Source: Sporolactobacillus sp. THM7-4 (GTDB taxonomy: Bacteria; Bacillota; Bacilli; Bacillales; Sporolactobacillaceae). Taken from it: 64,000 nucleotides of DNA. The position numbers were made by a program, and so were the translations under genes. The DNA lies in the NCBI RefSeq assembly GCF_004153165.1, contig NZ_SEMD01000005.1, forward strand, positions 102,887 to 166,886, in the 5' to 3' direction. Of the stretch, positions 16,996-25,875 are shown piece by piece. The notes beneath the pieces are model-generated. The model had not been told where the DNA came from. It did not search any database and saw only the letters and a list, made by a program, of their open reading frames with translations. Positions within the stretch are counted from its first letter, which is position 1. Every line of letters begins with the position of its first letter.

Positions 16996-18081
16996 GTGAT
17001 TAAGAAGAGAATAGCAGTTCTTGCCGCATGTATCGTTGTTCTGGCAACTATTCTTGCAGGCTGCGGAAACAATGGAAGCTCTGCGGGCAGCACAAAGAAA
17101 TCATCTTTTAAAGCGGGAATGGTTACGGATACCGGCGGTGTTGATGACAAATCATTCAACCAGTCTTCATGGGAGGGCCTGAAGAAATTTGGTAAAGACA
17201 ACGGGCTCGCGGTCGGATCCGGTGTCAAGTATCTTCAATCCAAACAGCCAACGGATTACGCGCCAAATCTGAATCAATTAGTTCAGCAAAAATACAACAT
17301 TATCTTCGGTATCGGATTCCTGATGCAAAGTGATCTTCAAAAAGTTGCCGAACAGCATCCGGATGCACATTTCGGCCTAATCGACAGTGTCGCGGTTGAT
17401 AAGAACAACAAACCTCTTAAGAACGTGGCCAGCCTGACATTTAAAGAACAGCAGGGTTCCTTCCTGGTTGGTGTCGTGGCCGGGATGACAACCAAAACCA
17501 ATAAAGTGGGCTTTATCGGCGGTATCAATTCGGAATTAATTAAGAAGTTTGAGAATGGGTTCAAGGCCGGAGTCAAGTCAGTTAATCCGAAGGCGCAGAT
17601 TTTCGCACAGTATGCGGGCGACTTTAATGCACCGGATAAAGGCCAGAGTATCGCTTCAACAATTTACGGCAAGGGTGCGGATATCATTTATGCTTCTGCC
17701 GGAAACACCGGAAACGGCGTGTTTACAGAAGCAAAAACAAGGACGAGGAGCGGTAAAAAAGTTTGGGTGATCGGAGTGGATAAAGACCAGTACAGCGAGG
17801 GTCTCCCTGAGAATGTCACTCTGACTTCAATGGTTAAACGTGTCGATCAGGCCATCTATGATACAACAGCAAAAGCAAAGAAAGGCAAATTCCCGGGTGG
17901 ACAGGTTATCGAATACGGTCTGGCTGAAAAAGGTGTTGGTATCGCTCCTACAACCAAAAATGTTAAGCCATCGGTTCTGGCGCAAGTAAAGAAATACCAG
18001 GATAAGATTATCAAGGGTGACATTGTTGTCCCGACAACTGATAATGAGTATAAAACTTATCTTTCTTCTTTAGCAAAATAA
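16996..18081 (+). CDS. nupN: BMP-family nucleoside-binding lipoprotein of an ABC importer
   Basis: 361 residues from GTG 16996, chosen because AGGGGG lies 6-7 bases upstream; an ATG at 16963 would add 11 residues. A signal peptide ends in the lipobox LAGC (Cys 23). The PnrA/BMP family pattern follows: GMVTDTGGVDDKSFNQSSWEGL, DAHFGLIDSV, KVGFIGGI, GADIIYASAGNTGNGVF. PnrA-like proteins bind purine and pyrimidine nucleosides outside the membrane. The next three genes encode the matching ATPase and permeases, as in B. subtilis nupNOPQ (yufNOPQ). A hairpin separates it from the ATPase and may set a higher level of the binding protein. Confidence 0.9.
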   Translation: MIKKRIAVLAACIVVLATILAGCGNNGSSAGSTKKSSFKAGMVTDTGGVDDKSFNQSSWEGLKKFGKDNGLAVGSGVKYLQSKQPTDYAPNLNQLVQQKYNIIFGIGFLMQSDLQKVAEQHPDAHFGLIDSVAVDKNNKPLKNVASLTFKEQQGSFLVGVVAGMTTKTNKVGFIGGINSELIKKFENGFKAGVKSVNPKAQIFAQYAGDFNAPDKGQSIASTIYGKGADIIYASAGNTGNGVFTEAKTRTRSGKKVWVIGVDKDQYSEGLPENVTLTSMVKRVDQAIYDTTAKAKKGKFPGGQVIEYGLAEKGVGIAPTTKNVKPSVLAQVKKYQDKIIKGDIVVPTTDNEYKTYLSSLAK

Positions 18082-18087
18082 AAACAG

Positions 18088-18130
18088 GCGGTGGATATGA
18101 GGCATATGTCTTCTGTCCATCGCTTATTTT
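18088..18130 (+). terminator. Probable leaky terminator inside the nup operon
   Basis: GCGGTGGATA can pair with TGTCCATCGC, followed by TTATTTT, 7 bases after the stop of the binding-protein gene. Partial termination here would raise binding protein over transporter; this is inference. Bases 18131-18356 hold no supported gene. Confidence 0.5.
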
Positions 18131-18356
18131 CAATAACAGCTCTTCCCATTTATAAAAACTGCGGTTATTATGGGTTATATGTAGAAACACTGAAAGGAGA
18201 CCACCGATAAAAAAGTGGTCACTTTTATATGTTCCGCTCTAAAAATCTGGCAGAACAGAGCATTTTACGATTATAGACTAAACCATCACATGAGGCCTGG
18301 CTTTAACACACTTTCTTTATTATTTTTATACATAACAATAGTTAGGAGTAAACGGC

Positions 18357-19880
18357 ATGTCCTATGCAATCGAAATGAGAAACATCAGGAAAGAGTTTCC
18401 TGGTATTGTTGCTAATGACGACGTGACGCTGCAGGTAAAAGAAGGAGAGATCCACGCCTTATTCGGGGAAAACGGTGCCGGAAAATCAACATTAATGAAC
18501 GTGCTGTTTGGCCTTTACCAGCCCGATGCCGGTGAAATATATGTCAAAGGACAAAAAGTGAACATTTCAGATCCAAATGATGCGAACCGTCTGGGAATTG
18601 GGATGGTTCATCAGCATTTCATGCTGATCGATAATTTTACGGTTGCTGAGAACATTATTCTCGGAAGTGAACCGACCCGGGGAATGGCACTGGATATGGA
18701 CAAGGCCGTCAAAATTGTCAGAGATCTGTCCGATCGTTACGGACTGGATGTTGATCCACTGAAAAAAGTGGAAGATATTACAATCGGCATGCAGCAGCGT
18801 GTTGAAATTCTCAAAATACTGTATCGCGGATCCAATATTTTGATTTTTGATGAACCTACAGCGGTGCTGACACCGATCGAGATCAAAGAACTGATCGAAA
18901 TCATGAAACGACTGGTTAAAGAGGGAAAGTCAATCATTCTGATTACCCACAAGTTGAAAGAAATATTTGAAGCCTGCGACCGTTGTACGGTTATCCGACT
19001 TGGAAAAGTAATCGGGACGGTTGATATTAGCGATACCAACCCGAGTAAACTGGCCGATATGATGGTCGGACGTAAAGTGAATATACCTGTTAACGATTCT
19101 CCTTATGCACCGAAGGAAAAGGTACTTGAAATCAAAGATCTGACTGTGCTTGATTCCAGAAAGGTTCCCGCCGTAAGAAAACTGGATCTGGAGGTTCATG
19201 GCGGCGAGATATTGGGCATTGCCGGAGTTGATGGAAACGGCCAGACGGAACTGATAGAAGCGATTGCCGGGCTGAGAAAGGTTCATGAAGGACAAATCTT
19301 GCTGAACGGCGAGGATATAACGCGGCTTAAGACCCGAAAAATTATCGAGGCGGGACTGGGCTATATACCGGAAGATCGGCACAAACATGGACTGGTTCTG
19401 GACTTTACAGTTGGCGAGAACATGGTTCTGCAGACATATTACAAAAAACCTTTCGCACATGCAGGGGTTTTGCAGAATAAGGTTATTTCAAAAAAGGCAA
19501 AACAGTTGATAAAGGAATTTGATGTGCGGACGCCAGGTGAAAAAACGCTTGCCCGGTCGCTTTCAGGCGGAAATCAGCAGAAAGTAGTTATTGCCAGGGA
19601 AGTCGATCGCAGTCCGAAATTACTGATCGCCGCTCAGCCAACCCGCGGACTGGACATTGGAGCCATTGAATTTATTCATAACAAGCTGCTTGAGGAAAAA
19701 AAGAAAGGAAAAGCGGTTCTGCTTGTTTCATTTGAACTGGATGAAATATTGCATTTAAGCGACAGAATTGCTGTTATTTATGAAGGCCGCATCATTGATA
19801 TCGTCAATCCGAAGGAGACAAACGAGAATCAGCTCGGATTATTAATGGCAGGCCGTAAGGAAGCGGGGAGACAGGCATGA
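18357..19880 (+). CDS. nupO: Nucleoside ABC importer, dual-domain ATPase
   Basis: 507 residues with two fused ATPase domains, the RbsA/YufO type. Domain 1 has Walker A GENGAGKST (37-45), a signature-like ITIGMQQRVEIL, and FDEPTAVLTP. Domain 2 has the degenerate Walker A GVDGNGQTEL, signature LSGGNQQKV, and AAQPTRGLDIGA. Degenerate P-loops in the second half are usual for this class. TAGGAG precedes the ATG. The ATGA overlap with the next gene (19877-19880) indicates translational coupling. Confidence 0.92.
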   Translation: MSYAIEMRNIRKEFPGIVANDDVTLQVKEGEIHALFGENGAGKSTLMNVLFGLYQPDAGEIYVKGQKVNISDPNDANRLGIGMVHQHFMLIDNFTVAENIILGSEPTRGMALDMDKAVKIVRDLSDRYGLDVDPLKKVEDITIGMQQRVEILKILYRGSNILIFDEPTAVLTPIEIKELIEIMKRLVKEGKSIILITHKLKEIFEACDRCTVIRLGKVIGTVDISDTNPSKLADMMVGRKVNIPVNDSPYAPKEKVLEIKDLTVLDSRKVPAVRKLDLEVHGGEILGIAGVDGNGQTELIEAIAGLRKVHEGQILLNGEDITRLKTRKIIEAGLGYIPEDRHKHGLVLDFTVGENMVLQTYYKKPFAHAGVLQNKVISKKAKQLIKEFDVRTPGEKTLARSLSGGNQQKVVIAREVDRSPKLLIAAQPTRGLDIGAIEFIHNKLLEEKKKGKAVLLVSFELDEILHLSDRIAVIYEGRIIDIVNPKETNENQLGLLMAGRKEAGRQA

Positions 19881-20944
19881 GCAAACTATTGACCAGCGGG
19901 AAATACTTTCATATTCTTGTGCCGCTGATTTCGGTCGTTCTGGGGCTTATGGTCGGGGCGATTATCATGCTGGCTGCCGGATATAATCCGATACTCGCTT
20001 ATCAGTCTATTGTCGAATCGGTCTTTTTGCAGCCCTATTATACGGGGGAAACGATACGAGCCATGATTCCTCTTGTTCTTGCCGGGCTTTCCGTAGCTTT
20101 TGCATTCCGTACGGGCCTGTTCAATATCGGTGTTGAGGGTCAGCTTTTGGCCGGATGGTTTGTATCTGTTGCGACGGCTATCTTTTTTGGCCATCTGCCG
20201 AAAGTCGTCCTGCTCCCTCTTTCCATTTTGGCGGGGGGGATTGCTGGTGGAGTTTGGGGGATTATTCCTGGATTTCTGAAGGCCCGTTTCAAGGTTCATG
20301 AAGTAATCTCAACAATTATGATGAACTATATCGCTCTCTATACAACGAACTATCTAATTAAACATTATCTATATACGCAGGGCGAAAGAACACCCAATAT
20401 ACCGGATAACGCATCGCTTGCCTCACCCATGCTGGCCAATCTGACCCAGGGGTCCAGGCTTCACTGGGGATTCATCGTGGCGATCATTGCCGGACTGCTG
20501 ATGTGGTTCATTTTATGGAAAACGACACGCGGTTATGAGCTGCGTGCTGTTGGTTTCAGCCCCGGTGCTTCCAGATATGCAGGAATTAATGTTGAACGGA
20601 ATATCGTTTTGTCCATGGCCTTTTCGGGTATGTTTGCCGGACTGGCTGGTACGATGGAGGGCCTGGGTACTTACCAGTATATGATGATCAATGCGTCATT
20701 TATCGGTATCGGTTTTAATGGAATTGCCGTTGCCCTGCTCGGCTTAAATACCGTAGTCGGTGTCTTTCTTTCAGGAGCCCTGTTTTCAGCGCTTCAGACG
20801 GGCGGGCTGACTATGCAGTCTGATGCCGGTGTTCCTGTTGACCTGATTAACATTGTGATCGCTCTGATTATCTTTTTTGTCGGTTCAAGTTACGTGATTA
20901 AATGGGTGCTTAACCGTCTGGCAAAAAGGGGTGAGAAGAATTGA
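19877..20944 (+). CDS. nupP: Nucleoside ABC importer permease, first subunit
   Basis: 355 residues, about ten hydrophobic segments, with the BPD_transp_2 pattern FRTGLFNIGVEGQLLAGWF and INASFIGIGFNGIAVALLG. It belongs to the same permease class as ribose and branched-chain amino acid importers. It overlaps the ATPase gene by 4 bases and the second permease gene by 4 bases (TTGA), so the three are one translationally coupled unit. Confidence 0.92.
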   Translation: MSKLLTSGKYFHILVPLISVVLGLMVGAIIMLAAGYNPILAYQSIVESVFLQPYYTGETIRAMIPLVLAGLSVAFAFRTGLFNIGVEGQLLAGWFVSVATAIFFGHLPKVVLLPLSILAGGIAGGVWGIIPGFLKARFKVHEVISTIMMNYIALYTTNYLIKHYLYTQGERTPNIPDNASLASPMLANLTQGSRLHWGFIVAIIAGLLMWFILWKTTRGYELRAVGFSPGASRYAGINVERNIVLSMAFSGMFAGLAGTMEGLGTYQYMMINASFIGIGFNGIAVALLGLNTVVGVFLSGALFSALQTGGLTMQSDAGVPVDLINIVIALIIFFVGSSYVIKWVLNRLAKRGEKN

Positions 20945-21906
20945 GTTTATTAAGTATACTGGATATCATCATTCCATCGATGCTTTTAACTGCGGCTCCG
21001 CTTATTTTTACGGCGCTCGGGGGTGTTTTCTCGGAACGATCAGGTGTAGTCAATATCGGACTTGAAGGACTTATGGCGGTCGGCGCTTTTACCGCAGCAA
21101 TCTCTACGTATTACCTCGAAAACATGGGAGCGGGTGCAGCGGCTCCCTGGCTGTCGTTACTGATTGCAGCTGTTGCCGGTTGCCTCTTTTCTCTGATACA
21201 TGCTGTTGTATCGATCTCTTTCCGAGCTGATCAAACGGTCAGCGGGGTTGCTCTGAACTTCCTCGCGACAGGGGTCACGGTTTTCCTCGTAAAACTCCTT
21301 TTTCAAGGTGCCGGACAGACACCTTATATTGAACATCGTATCGACAAGGTCGATATACCGGGACTGGATCAAATTCCTGTAATTGGGCCGATGCTGTTTT
21401 CGCATGTAGCCTATACATCGTTTATTGCCATAGCCATGGGATTTTTGGTTTGGTATATACTCTTTAAAACACCTTTTGGTCTCAGGCTGCGGTCGGTCGG
21501 TGAACATCCGGCTGCGGCGGATACACTCGGCATTAATGTTACAAAAATGCGTTACATCGGTGTTATGCTCAGCGGAGCCTTCGGCGGGACAGGCGGAGCC
21601 ATTTATCTTGTGACGATTGCGGGAAACTACAATGCGACAACGATTTCCGGCCAGGGCTTTCTTGCACTGGCAGCGATGGTTTTCGGAAAATGGAATCCGG
21701 TCGGGGCGCTGGGCGCCGGGCTTTTCTTTGGTTTCGCCCAGTCGCTCAGTATCACAAGCCAGCAGATCCCGATTCTTGACAGACTTCCTGATGTTTATCT
21801 TTTAATCGCTCCATACGTGCTGACCCTCCTTGTTCTTGCCGGTTTTGTCGGCCGTGCCGAAGCGCCGAAAGCGGACGGTGTTCCGTATATAAAAGGACAA
21901 AGGTAA
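20941..21906 (+). CDS. nupQ: Nucleoside ABC importer permease, second subunit
   Basis: 321 residues starting at TTG 20941 after AAGGGGTGAG. BPD_transp_2 motifs SERSGVVNIGLEGLMAVGAF and GQGFLALAAMVFGKWNPVGA mark it as the partner permease. About eight to nine TM helices. It is the last gene of the nup unit. Confidence 0.92.
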   Translation: MSLLSILDIIIPSMLLTAAPLIFTALGGVFSERSGVVNIGLEGLMAVGAFTAAISTYYLENMGAGAAAPWLSLLIAAVAGCLFSLIHAVVSISFRADQTVSGVALNFLATGVTVFLVKLLFQGAGQTPYIEHRIDKVDIPGLDQIPVIGPMLFSHVAYTSFIAIAMGFLVWYILFKTPFGLRLRSVGEHPAAADTLGINVTKMRYIGVMLSGAFGGTGGAIYLVTIAGNYNATTISGQGFLALAAMVFGKWNPVGALGAGLFFGFAQSLSITSQQIPILDRLPDVYLLIAPYVLTLLVLAGFVGRAEAPKADGVPYIKGQR

Positions 21907-21982
21907 AGTGAAATTTCCATCAGTCGGGGTCTTACTGTGAATAGAATAAATCAGCCGCCACTTCATTCGGTGGGGGATCTCC

Positions 21983-22022
21983 CTGACAGGCAGGGTCGCC
22001 GTACGGCGACCCTGCCTGTCAG
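21983..22022. repeat. Perfect 40-bp palindrome after the nup operon
   Basis: CTGACAGGCAGGGTCGCCGT is followed immediately by its exact reverse complement, with no spacer. It lies 76 bases beyond the nupQ stop. No T-run follows on the plus strand, so it is not a standard terminator, though the RNA hairpin would be very stable. Confidence 0.85.
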
Positions 22023-22051
22023 TGCAACTTGCTCATCTTAAAAACCGTAGC

Positions 22052-22080
22052 TTGACAGTGTCTCGAAACGACTTTATAAT
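22052..22080 (+). promoter_or_regulatory. SigA promoter of the SAM-regulated opp-type operon
   Basis: TTGACA (22052-22057), a 17-base spacer and TATAAT (22075-22080) match the vegetative consensus exactly. Confidence 0.9.
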
Positions 22081-22133
22081 AAAAACACGATATTCCTGGT
22101 AATCTTATTGGAAATAATTAAATATAAACCATT

Positions 22134-22236
22134 CTTATCAAGAGAGATGGAGGGACGGGTCCGATGAAGTCTCGGCAAAAGGCTCGATTCGAGTACTGTG
22201 CCAATTCCTGCAAACAGTGATGTTTGAGAGATAAGG
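22134..22236 (+). ncRNA. SAM-I (S-box) riboswitch, slightly degenerate
   Basis: The element opens with CTTATCAAGAG and GGAGGGAC, then GATGAA and GGCAA, then GTGCCAATTCCTGCA, and closes with GAGAGATAAG, which pairs with the 5' CTTATC to form P1. These are the conserved S-box blocks in order. The central part (GTCTCGGCAAAAGG where CCCGGCAACC is usual) departs from the consensus, so SAM affinity may be altered. It lies about 50 bases after a perfect SigA promoter and ahead of a terminator. The expected action is premature termination when SAM is plentiful. Confidence 0.88.
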
Positions 22237-22269
22237 AAGTGATGTCCAGGCTTAGTCCTGAATTGTCCT

Positions 22270-22297
22270 TTCTTGTCCATTCGACAAGAATTTTTTT
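22270..22297 (+). terminator. Riboswitch expression-platform terminator
   Basis: TTCTTGTC pairs with GACAAGAA, followed by seven Ts, between the SAM-I aptamer and the binding-protein gene. Confidence 0.85.
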
Positions 22298-22416
22298 ATG
22301 GGTTTTTTGCCTTACGGTGACTGGAATAGGCTGTACTTTGCATGTTATAACCTGGTCATACAGTAAAAAGTAGATTAAAGACTTTATCAACATGAGGACT
22401 TTAGGGGGAACAGTTC

Positions 22417-24003
22417 ATGAAACATCAGTCTGAGAAATTACTATCTGCAATTGTCGCACTCATATTACTCTTCAGTCTGTCTGCCTGCGGCTCAGGGGCA
22501 TCAAATCAATCAAGTTCAAAACCGGCAAAAGGTGGAACATTGAAGGTAGCGTATGCGTCTGAACCAGCTACGCTTGACTGGTCGTATACCTCTGCATCAG
22601 CAACTCGAGACATCGGTTGGAACATTTTTGAAACCTTATTCACACTGGATAAAAATTACGACATTAAGCCGATGCTCGCCAGCAGCTACAGGGTTAGTAA
22701 AGATCGGAAGGTCTACACGATAAAACTACGGCGCGGTGTGAAATTTCATGACGGATCGGTGATGACTGCCAGTGATGTCAAAGCATCGTTCAACCGTTGG
22801 AGAAAGGTCTCCTCTGTTGGGCAGATTACAGATCCCTATATTAAAAAGATCACGCCGGTTGATGAACACACCATTCAGGTGACTTTAAAGACGCCGTATG
22901 AGTCTTTTATCTCAAATATCAGTGCCCCGAAATCAGCATTAGCCATAATTCCGGCGAAAATTGCCAATCAGGCCAAAGACAAGCCGCTTAGCAACAATCA
23001 GCTTACCGGTACCGGCCCTTATAAGCTGTCAACGTGGACGAAGGGACAGAAAATTGAATTAGCACGCTTTAATCAGTACTCCGCTCGTAAAGAAACCCAT
23101 TGGGGAGGATTGACGGGCAAGAAAACGGCTTACTTTAAGAAAATTGATTTTCTGATTGTCAAAGACGCCCAGGTCCGGCAAAATGGTCTGAAAACAGGAC
23201 TATATGATTATGCGCAGTCGATTCCGACTGATCTCTATGATTCGATTCAGTCATCCGGACAAGTGAAGCCGGTAACTTACATTAATGGCTATTCGGCAGT
23301 CACTCCGGATAAATCCGAACCGCCATTCAATGATATCAAAGCACGTCAGGCGTTAAATGATGCATTGAATAAGGAAGCTATCGCAAAAGCCACATATGGC
23401 AATAAAAAGTTTTACCAAATGGACGGTGCTCTTTTTGATCCTCAGCAGAAACAGCTGTATACCAAAGCCGGAACCAGGCCTTACCTAGCCTACAACGAGG
23501 GCAAAGCCAGGCAGCTGTTAAAGGAATCAAGCTATGACGGCAGAACGTTAAAGATTATCTACTCAAACAATAACGATAACTACAAAGAGATTGCCGAAAT
23601 TGTCAAACAGCAGATGGAAGCGGTTGGGTTCAAAGTTGAACTGATTCCTTACGAATGGGCAACCTTCCTGACGAAATGGGAAAATCCGAAAAATTGGGAC
23701 TTGGAAATTGTCGGATGGTCAACCCGTTTCTCACCGGTCGAACTCGGCATGCTGCAGCTGAATACGAACAGTAGTGGCTGGTATAAGAGCAGGAAGTGGG
23801 AATCTTTGCTTGGTCAGTGGGGTAAAGCTGTAACGGAAAAACAGAAACAAGAAGTTCTCGCACAAATGAATCGGACCGTTTATACTGAACTGCCGTTCTA
23901 TAAAATTGCCAATGAAAAGACTCTTGATATCCGCAGCAGTCAATTACATTATGATAGTTGGCTGGGTGAGCGCTTCTGGAATACCTGGAAAACGAACGAA
24001 TGA
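22417..24003 (+). CDS. SBP_bac_5 peptide/nickel-type binding lipoprotein of a SAM-regulated ABC importer
   Basis: 528 residues. The signal peptide ends in LSAC (Cys 24), then the family-5 pattern: ATLDWSYTSASATRDIGWNIFETLF, YTIKLRRGVKFHDGSVMTASDVKASF, GTGPYKL, and a late EIVKQQMEAVGFKVELIPYEWATF. Members bind oligopeptides, dipeptides, nickel, or other small ligands outside the membrane. The upstream SAM-I riboswitch ties it to methionine or sulphur supply, so a methionine-containing peptide or another sulphur source is the likely cargo; this is inferred. Confidence 0.88.
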   Translation: MKHQSEKLLSAIVALILLFSLSACGSGASNQSSSKPAKGGTLKVAYASEPATLDWSYTSASATRDIGWNIFETLFTLDKNYDIKPMLASSYRVSKDRKVYTIKLRRGVKFHDGSVMTASDVKASFNRWRKVSSVGQITDPYIKKITPVDEHTIQVTLKTPYESFISNISAPKSALAIIPAKIANQAKDKPLSNNQLTGTGPYKLSTWTKGQKIELARFNQYSARKETHWGGLTGKKTAYFKKIDFLIVKDAQVRQNGLKTGLYDYAQSIPTDLYDSIQSSGQVKPVTYINGYSAVTPDKSEPPFNDIKARQALNDALNKEAIAKATYGNKKFYQMDGALFDPQQKQLYTKAGTRPYLAYNEGKARQLLKESSYDGRTLKIIYSNNNDNYKEIAEIVKQQMEAVGFKVELIPYEWATFLTKWENPKNWDLEIVGWSTRFSPVELGMLQLNTNSSGWYKSRKWESLLGQWGKAVTEKQKQEVLAQMNRTVYTELPFYKIANEKTLDIRSSQLHYDSWLGERFWNTWKTNE

Positions 24004-24036
24004 CCGTCGTTGACCTGTGACGTGGGAGGGAAGATT

Positions 24037-24981
24037 TTGCTGAGATATGTTGTAAACCGGATCGTTTCATTGTTACCGGTTTTGATTATTGTGAGTATTA
24101 TCGTCTTTTTAATCATTCATCTGACACCTGGCAATCCCGCAACCCTGATTCTGGGTGAAGAGGCCTCTCCGACAAGCATTCATCAGCTTGAAGAAAAACT
24201 GGGACTTAATCAGCCGATTGTTGTTCAATATTTGGACTGGTTGAAAAAAATGGTGACCGGCGATTTCGGGCAGTCGGTTTATTCCTCGGAACCGGTAACG
24301 CATATGATTGCCGCTAATCTGGGACCAACGTTCAGTTTGATGGTTTTCGCACTCATCTTAACGCTTATCATTGCCATACCAATGGCTGTCATTGCAGTCT
24401 GGAAGAGAAACACGATTTTGGACCCGATTTTTATTTCGGTTTCCCTCCTTGGTGTTTCAATCCCGGCATTTTGGCTGGCTATTCTGCTTGTTCTGATTTT
24501 TGCGGTCGCTCTCCCGGTCTTTCCGGTAGCCGGGTATGTCCCGCTCTCCAGAAATTTTCTTGGTGGTTTATATCACCTGTTTTTGCCGGCCTTTATTCTG
24601 GCTGCTGTGGAAACCGGCCTTGTTGCCAGAATGCTTCGCGACGGCATGCTGGAAGCCGTGAATCAGAATTATACAAAAACCGCACGGGCAAAAGGCTTAA
24701 CGGAAAGTACCGTTCTGCTGAAACATGTGCTGGCTAATGCGCTCATCCCGACGACTACGGTGATTGGAACGATGGTAGCCGGACTGATGGGGGGGACAGT
24801 GATTGTTGAAACGATCTTTACAATACCGGGCATCGGCCAGCTACTGATCGATTCGATTTACCGCAGAGATTATCCAGTCATTCAAGGCGTCATTTTATTT
24901 ATTGCGGTCGTTTATGTGCTCGTTAATTTGATTGTTGATTTACTCTACACATTATTGGATCCGCGGATTCGATATGATTAA
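24037..24981 (+). CDS. Opp/Dpp-type ABC permease, first subunit
   Basis: 314 residues from TTG 24037 (LLRYVVNRIVSLLPVLI), chosen because GGGAGGG lies 6 bases before it and because the family typically starts this way. An ATG at 24010 would add nine polar residues. Six TM helices, the DppB marker LTPGNPA near residue 35, and the ATPase-contact loop RDGMLEAVNQNYTKTARAKGL are present. It partners the 24991 permease. Confidence 0.9.
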   Translation: MLRYVVNRIVSLLPVLIIVSIIVFLIIHLTPGNPATLILGEEASPTSIHQLEEKLGLNQPIVVQYLDWLKKMVTGDFGQSVYSSEPVTHMIAANLGPTFSLMVFALILTLIIAIPMAVIAVWKRNTILDPIFISVSLLGVSIPAFWLAILLVLIFAVALPVFPVAGYVPLSRNFLGGLYHLFLPAFILAAVETGLVARMLRDGMLEAVNQNYTKTARAKGLTESTVLLKHVLANALIPTTTVIGTMVAGLMGGTVIVETIFTIPGIGQLLIDSIYRRDYPVIQGVILFIAVVYVLVNLIVDLLYTLLDPRIRYD

Positions 24982-24990
24982 AGGGGTCCT

Positions 24991-25875
24991 TTGAAAATGG
25001 TGAAGAAAAGAATCCTATTGTCAGCAGGGATACTCATGATCATCCTTGTGGCGTCTGTCACATCTTCTGTGTGGCTGCCCCACTCTCCAACCTTGATCGA
25101 ACCAGATCAGCGGCTGCAGGGGCTATCCCTGCAGCACTGGTTTGGGACGGATAACTTTGGACGGGATGTCTTTGCACGGACCATTGCAGCGGCAAAAGTC
25201 TCTTTCTTTATTGGTGCATCGGTTGCACTAATAGCGACGGTAATGGGTACTCTTGTCGGACTGCTCTCCGGTTATTTTAAGAAAATTGATTTTCTTGTCA
25301 TGCGTCTTATTGACGGAATGATGGCTTTTCCGGCCTTACTTTTAGCACTGGCCCTTGTTGCCGCAATCGGCGGAAATATAACCAACATCATCATTGCCTT
25401 AACCTTTGCATTCTTTCCGCAAATGGCGAGAGTCATCCGGTCGGCGGTTTTGAAAGTCAAACAGATCCAGTTTGTTGAAGCAGCGAAGACAACCGGGACC
25501 GGTTCAGGAACCATCCTTTTTTTTTATATCCTGCCGAATGTCGTGTCACCTATTATCGTTCAGGGAACATTCACATTTGCTAAAGCGATTTTGGCTGAAG
25601 CCGCATTAAGTTTCTTAGGTTTAGGAATTAGTCCAACCATCCCGACATGGGGGAACATGCTTCAGGAAGCACAGAATTATATTACGATTGCACCCTGGCT
25701 GTGTATTTTTCCAGGGCTGGCCATTGTTACCACAGTCCTTTCACTGAATATCCTCGGTGATGGCCTGAGGGATGCATTTGATCCGCATAGCAGGATGAAA
25801 CGAAGCGGCGCGCAGAGACTTAGCAACAAAACAAAGAGAGAAACTATCAACTCCATTGGCGGGAGGACGGTTTAA
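24991..25875 (+). CDS. Opp/Dpp-type ABC permease, second subunit
   Basis: 294 residues, DppC/OppC class. N-terminal HWFGTDNFGRDVFARTIAAAKVS is the family signature, and the contact loop reads KQIQFVEAAKTTGTG. Starts at TTG 24991 or ATG 24997, 10 bases after the first permease. The last base of its stop codon is the A of the next ATG, indicating coupling. Confidence 0.92.
   Translation: MKMVKKRILLSAGILMIILVASVTSSVWLPHSPTLIEPDQRLQGLSLQHWFGTDNFGRDVFARTIAAAKVSFFIGASVALIATVMGTLVGLLSGYFKKIDFLVMRLIDGMMAFPALLLALALVAAIGGNITNIIIALTFAFFPQMARVIRSAVLKVKQIQFVEAAKTTGTGSGTILFFYILPNVVSPIIVQGTFTFAKAILAEAALSFLGLGISPTIPTWGNMLQEAQNYITIAPWLCIFPGLAIVTTVLSLNILGDGLRDAFDPHSRMKRSGAQRLSNKTKRETINSIGGRTV

Noticed and set aside
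18215-18415. 66-codon ORF upstream of and overlapping nupO
   Set aside because: Overlaps the start of a certain gene in another frame and has no recognisable product.
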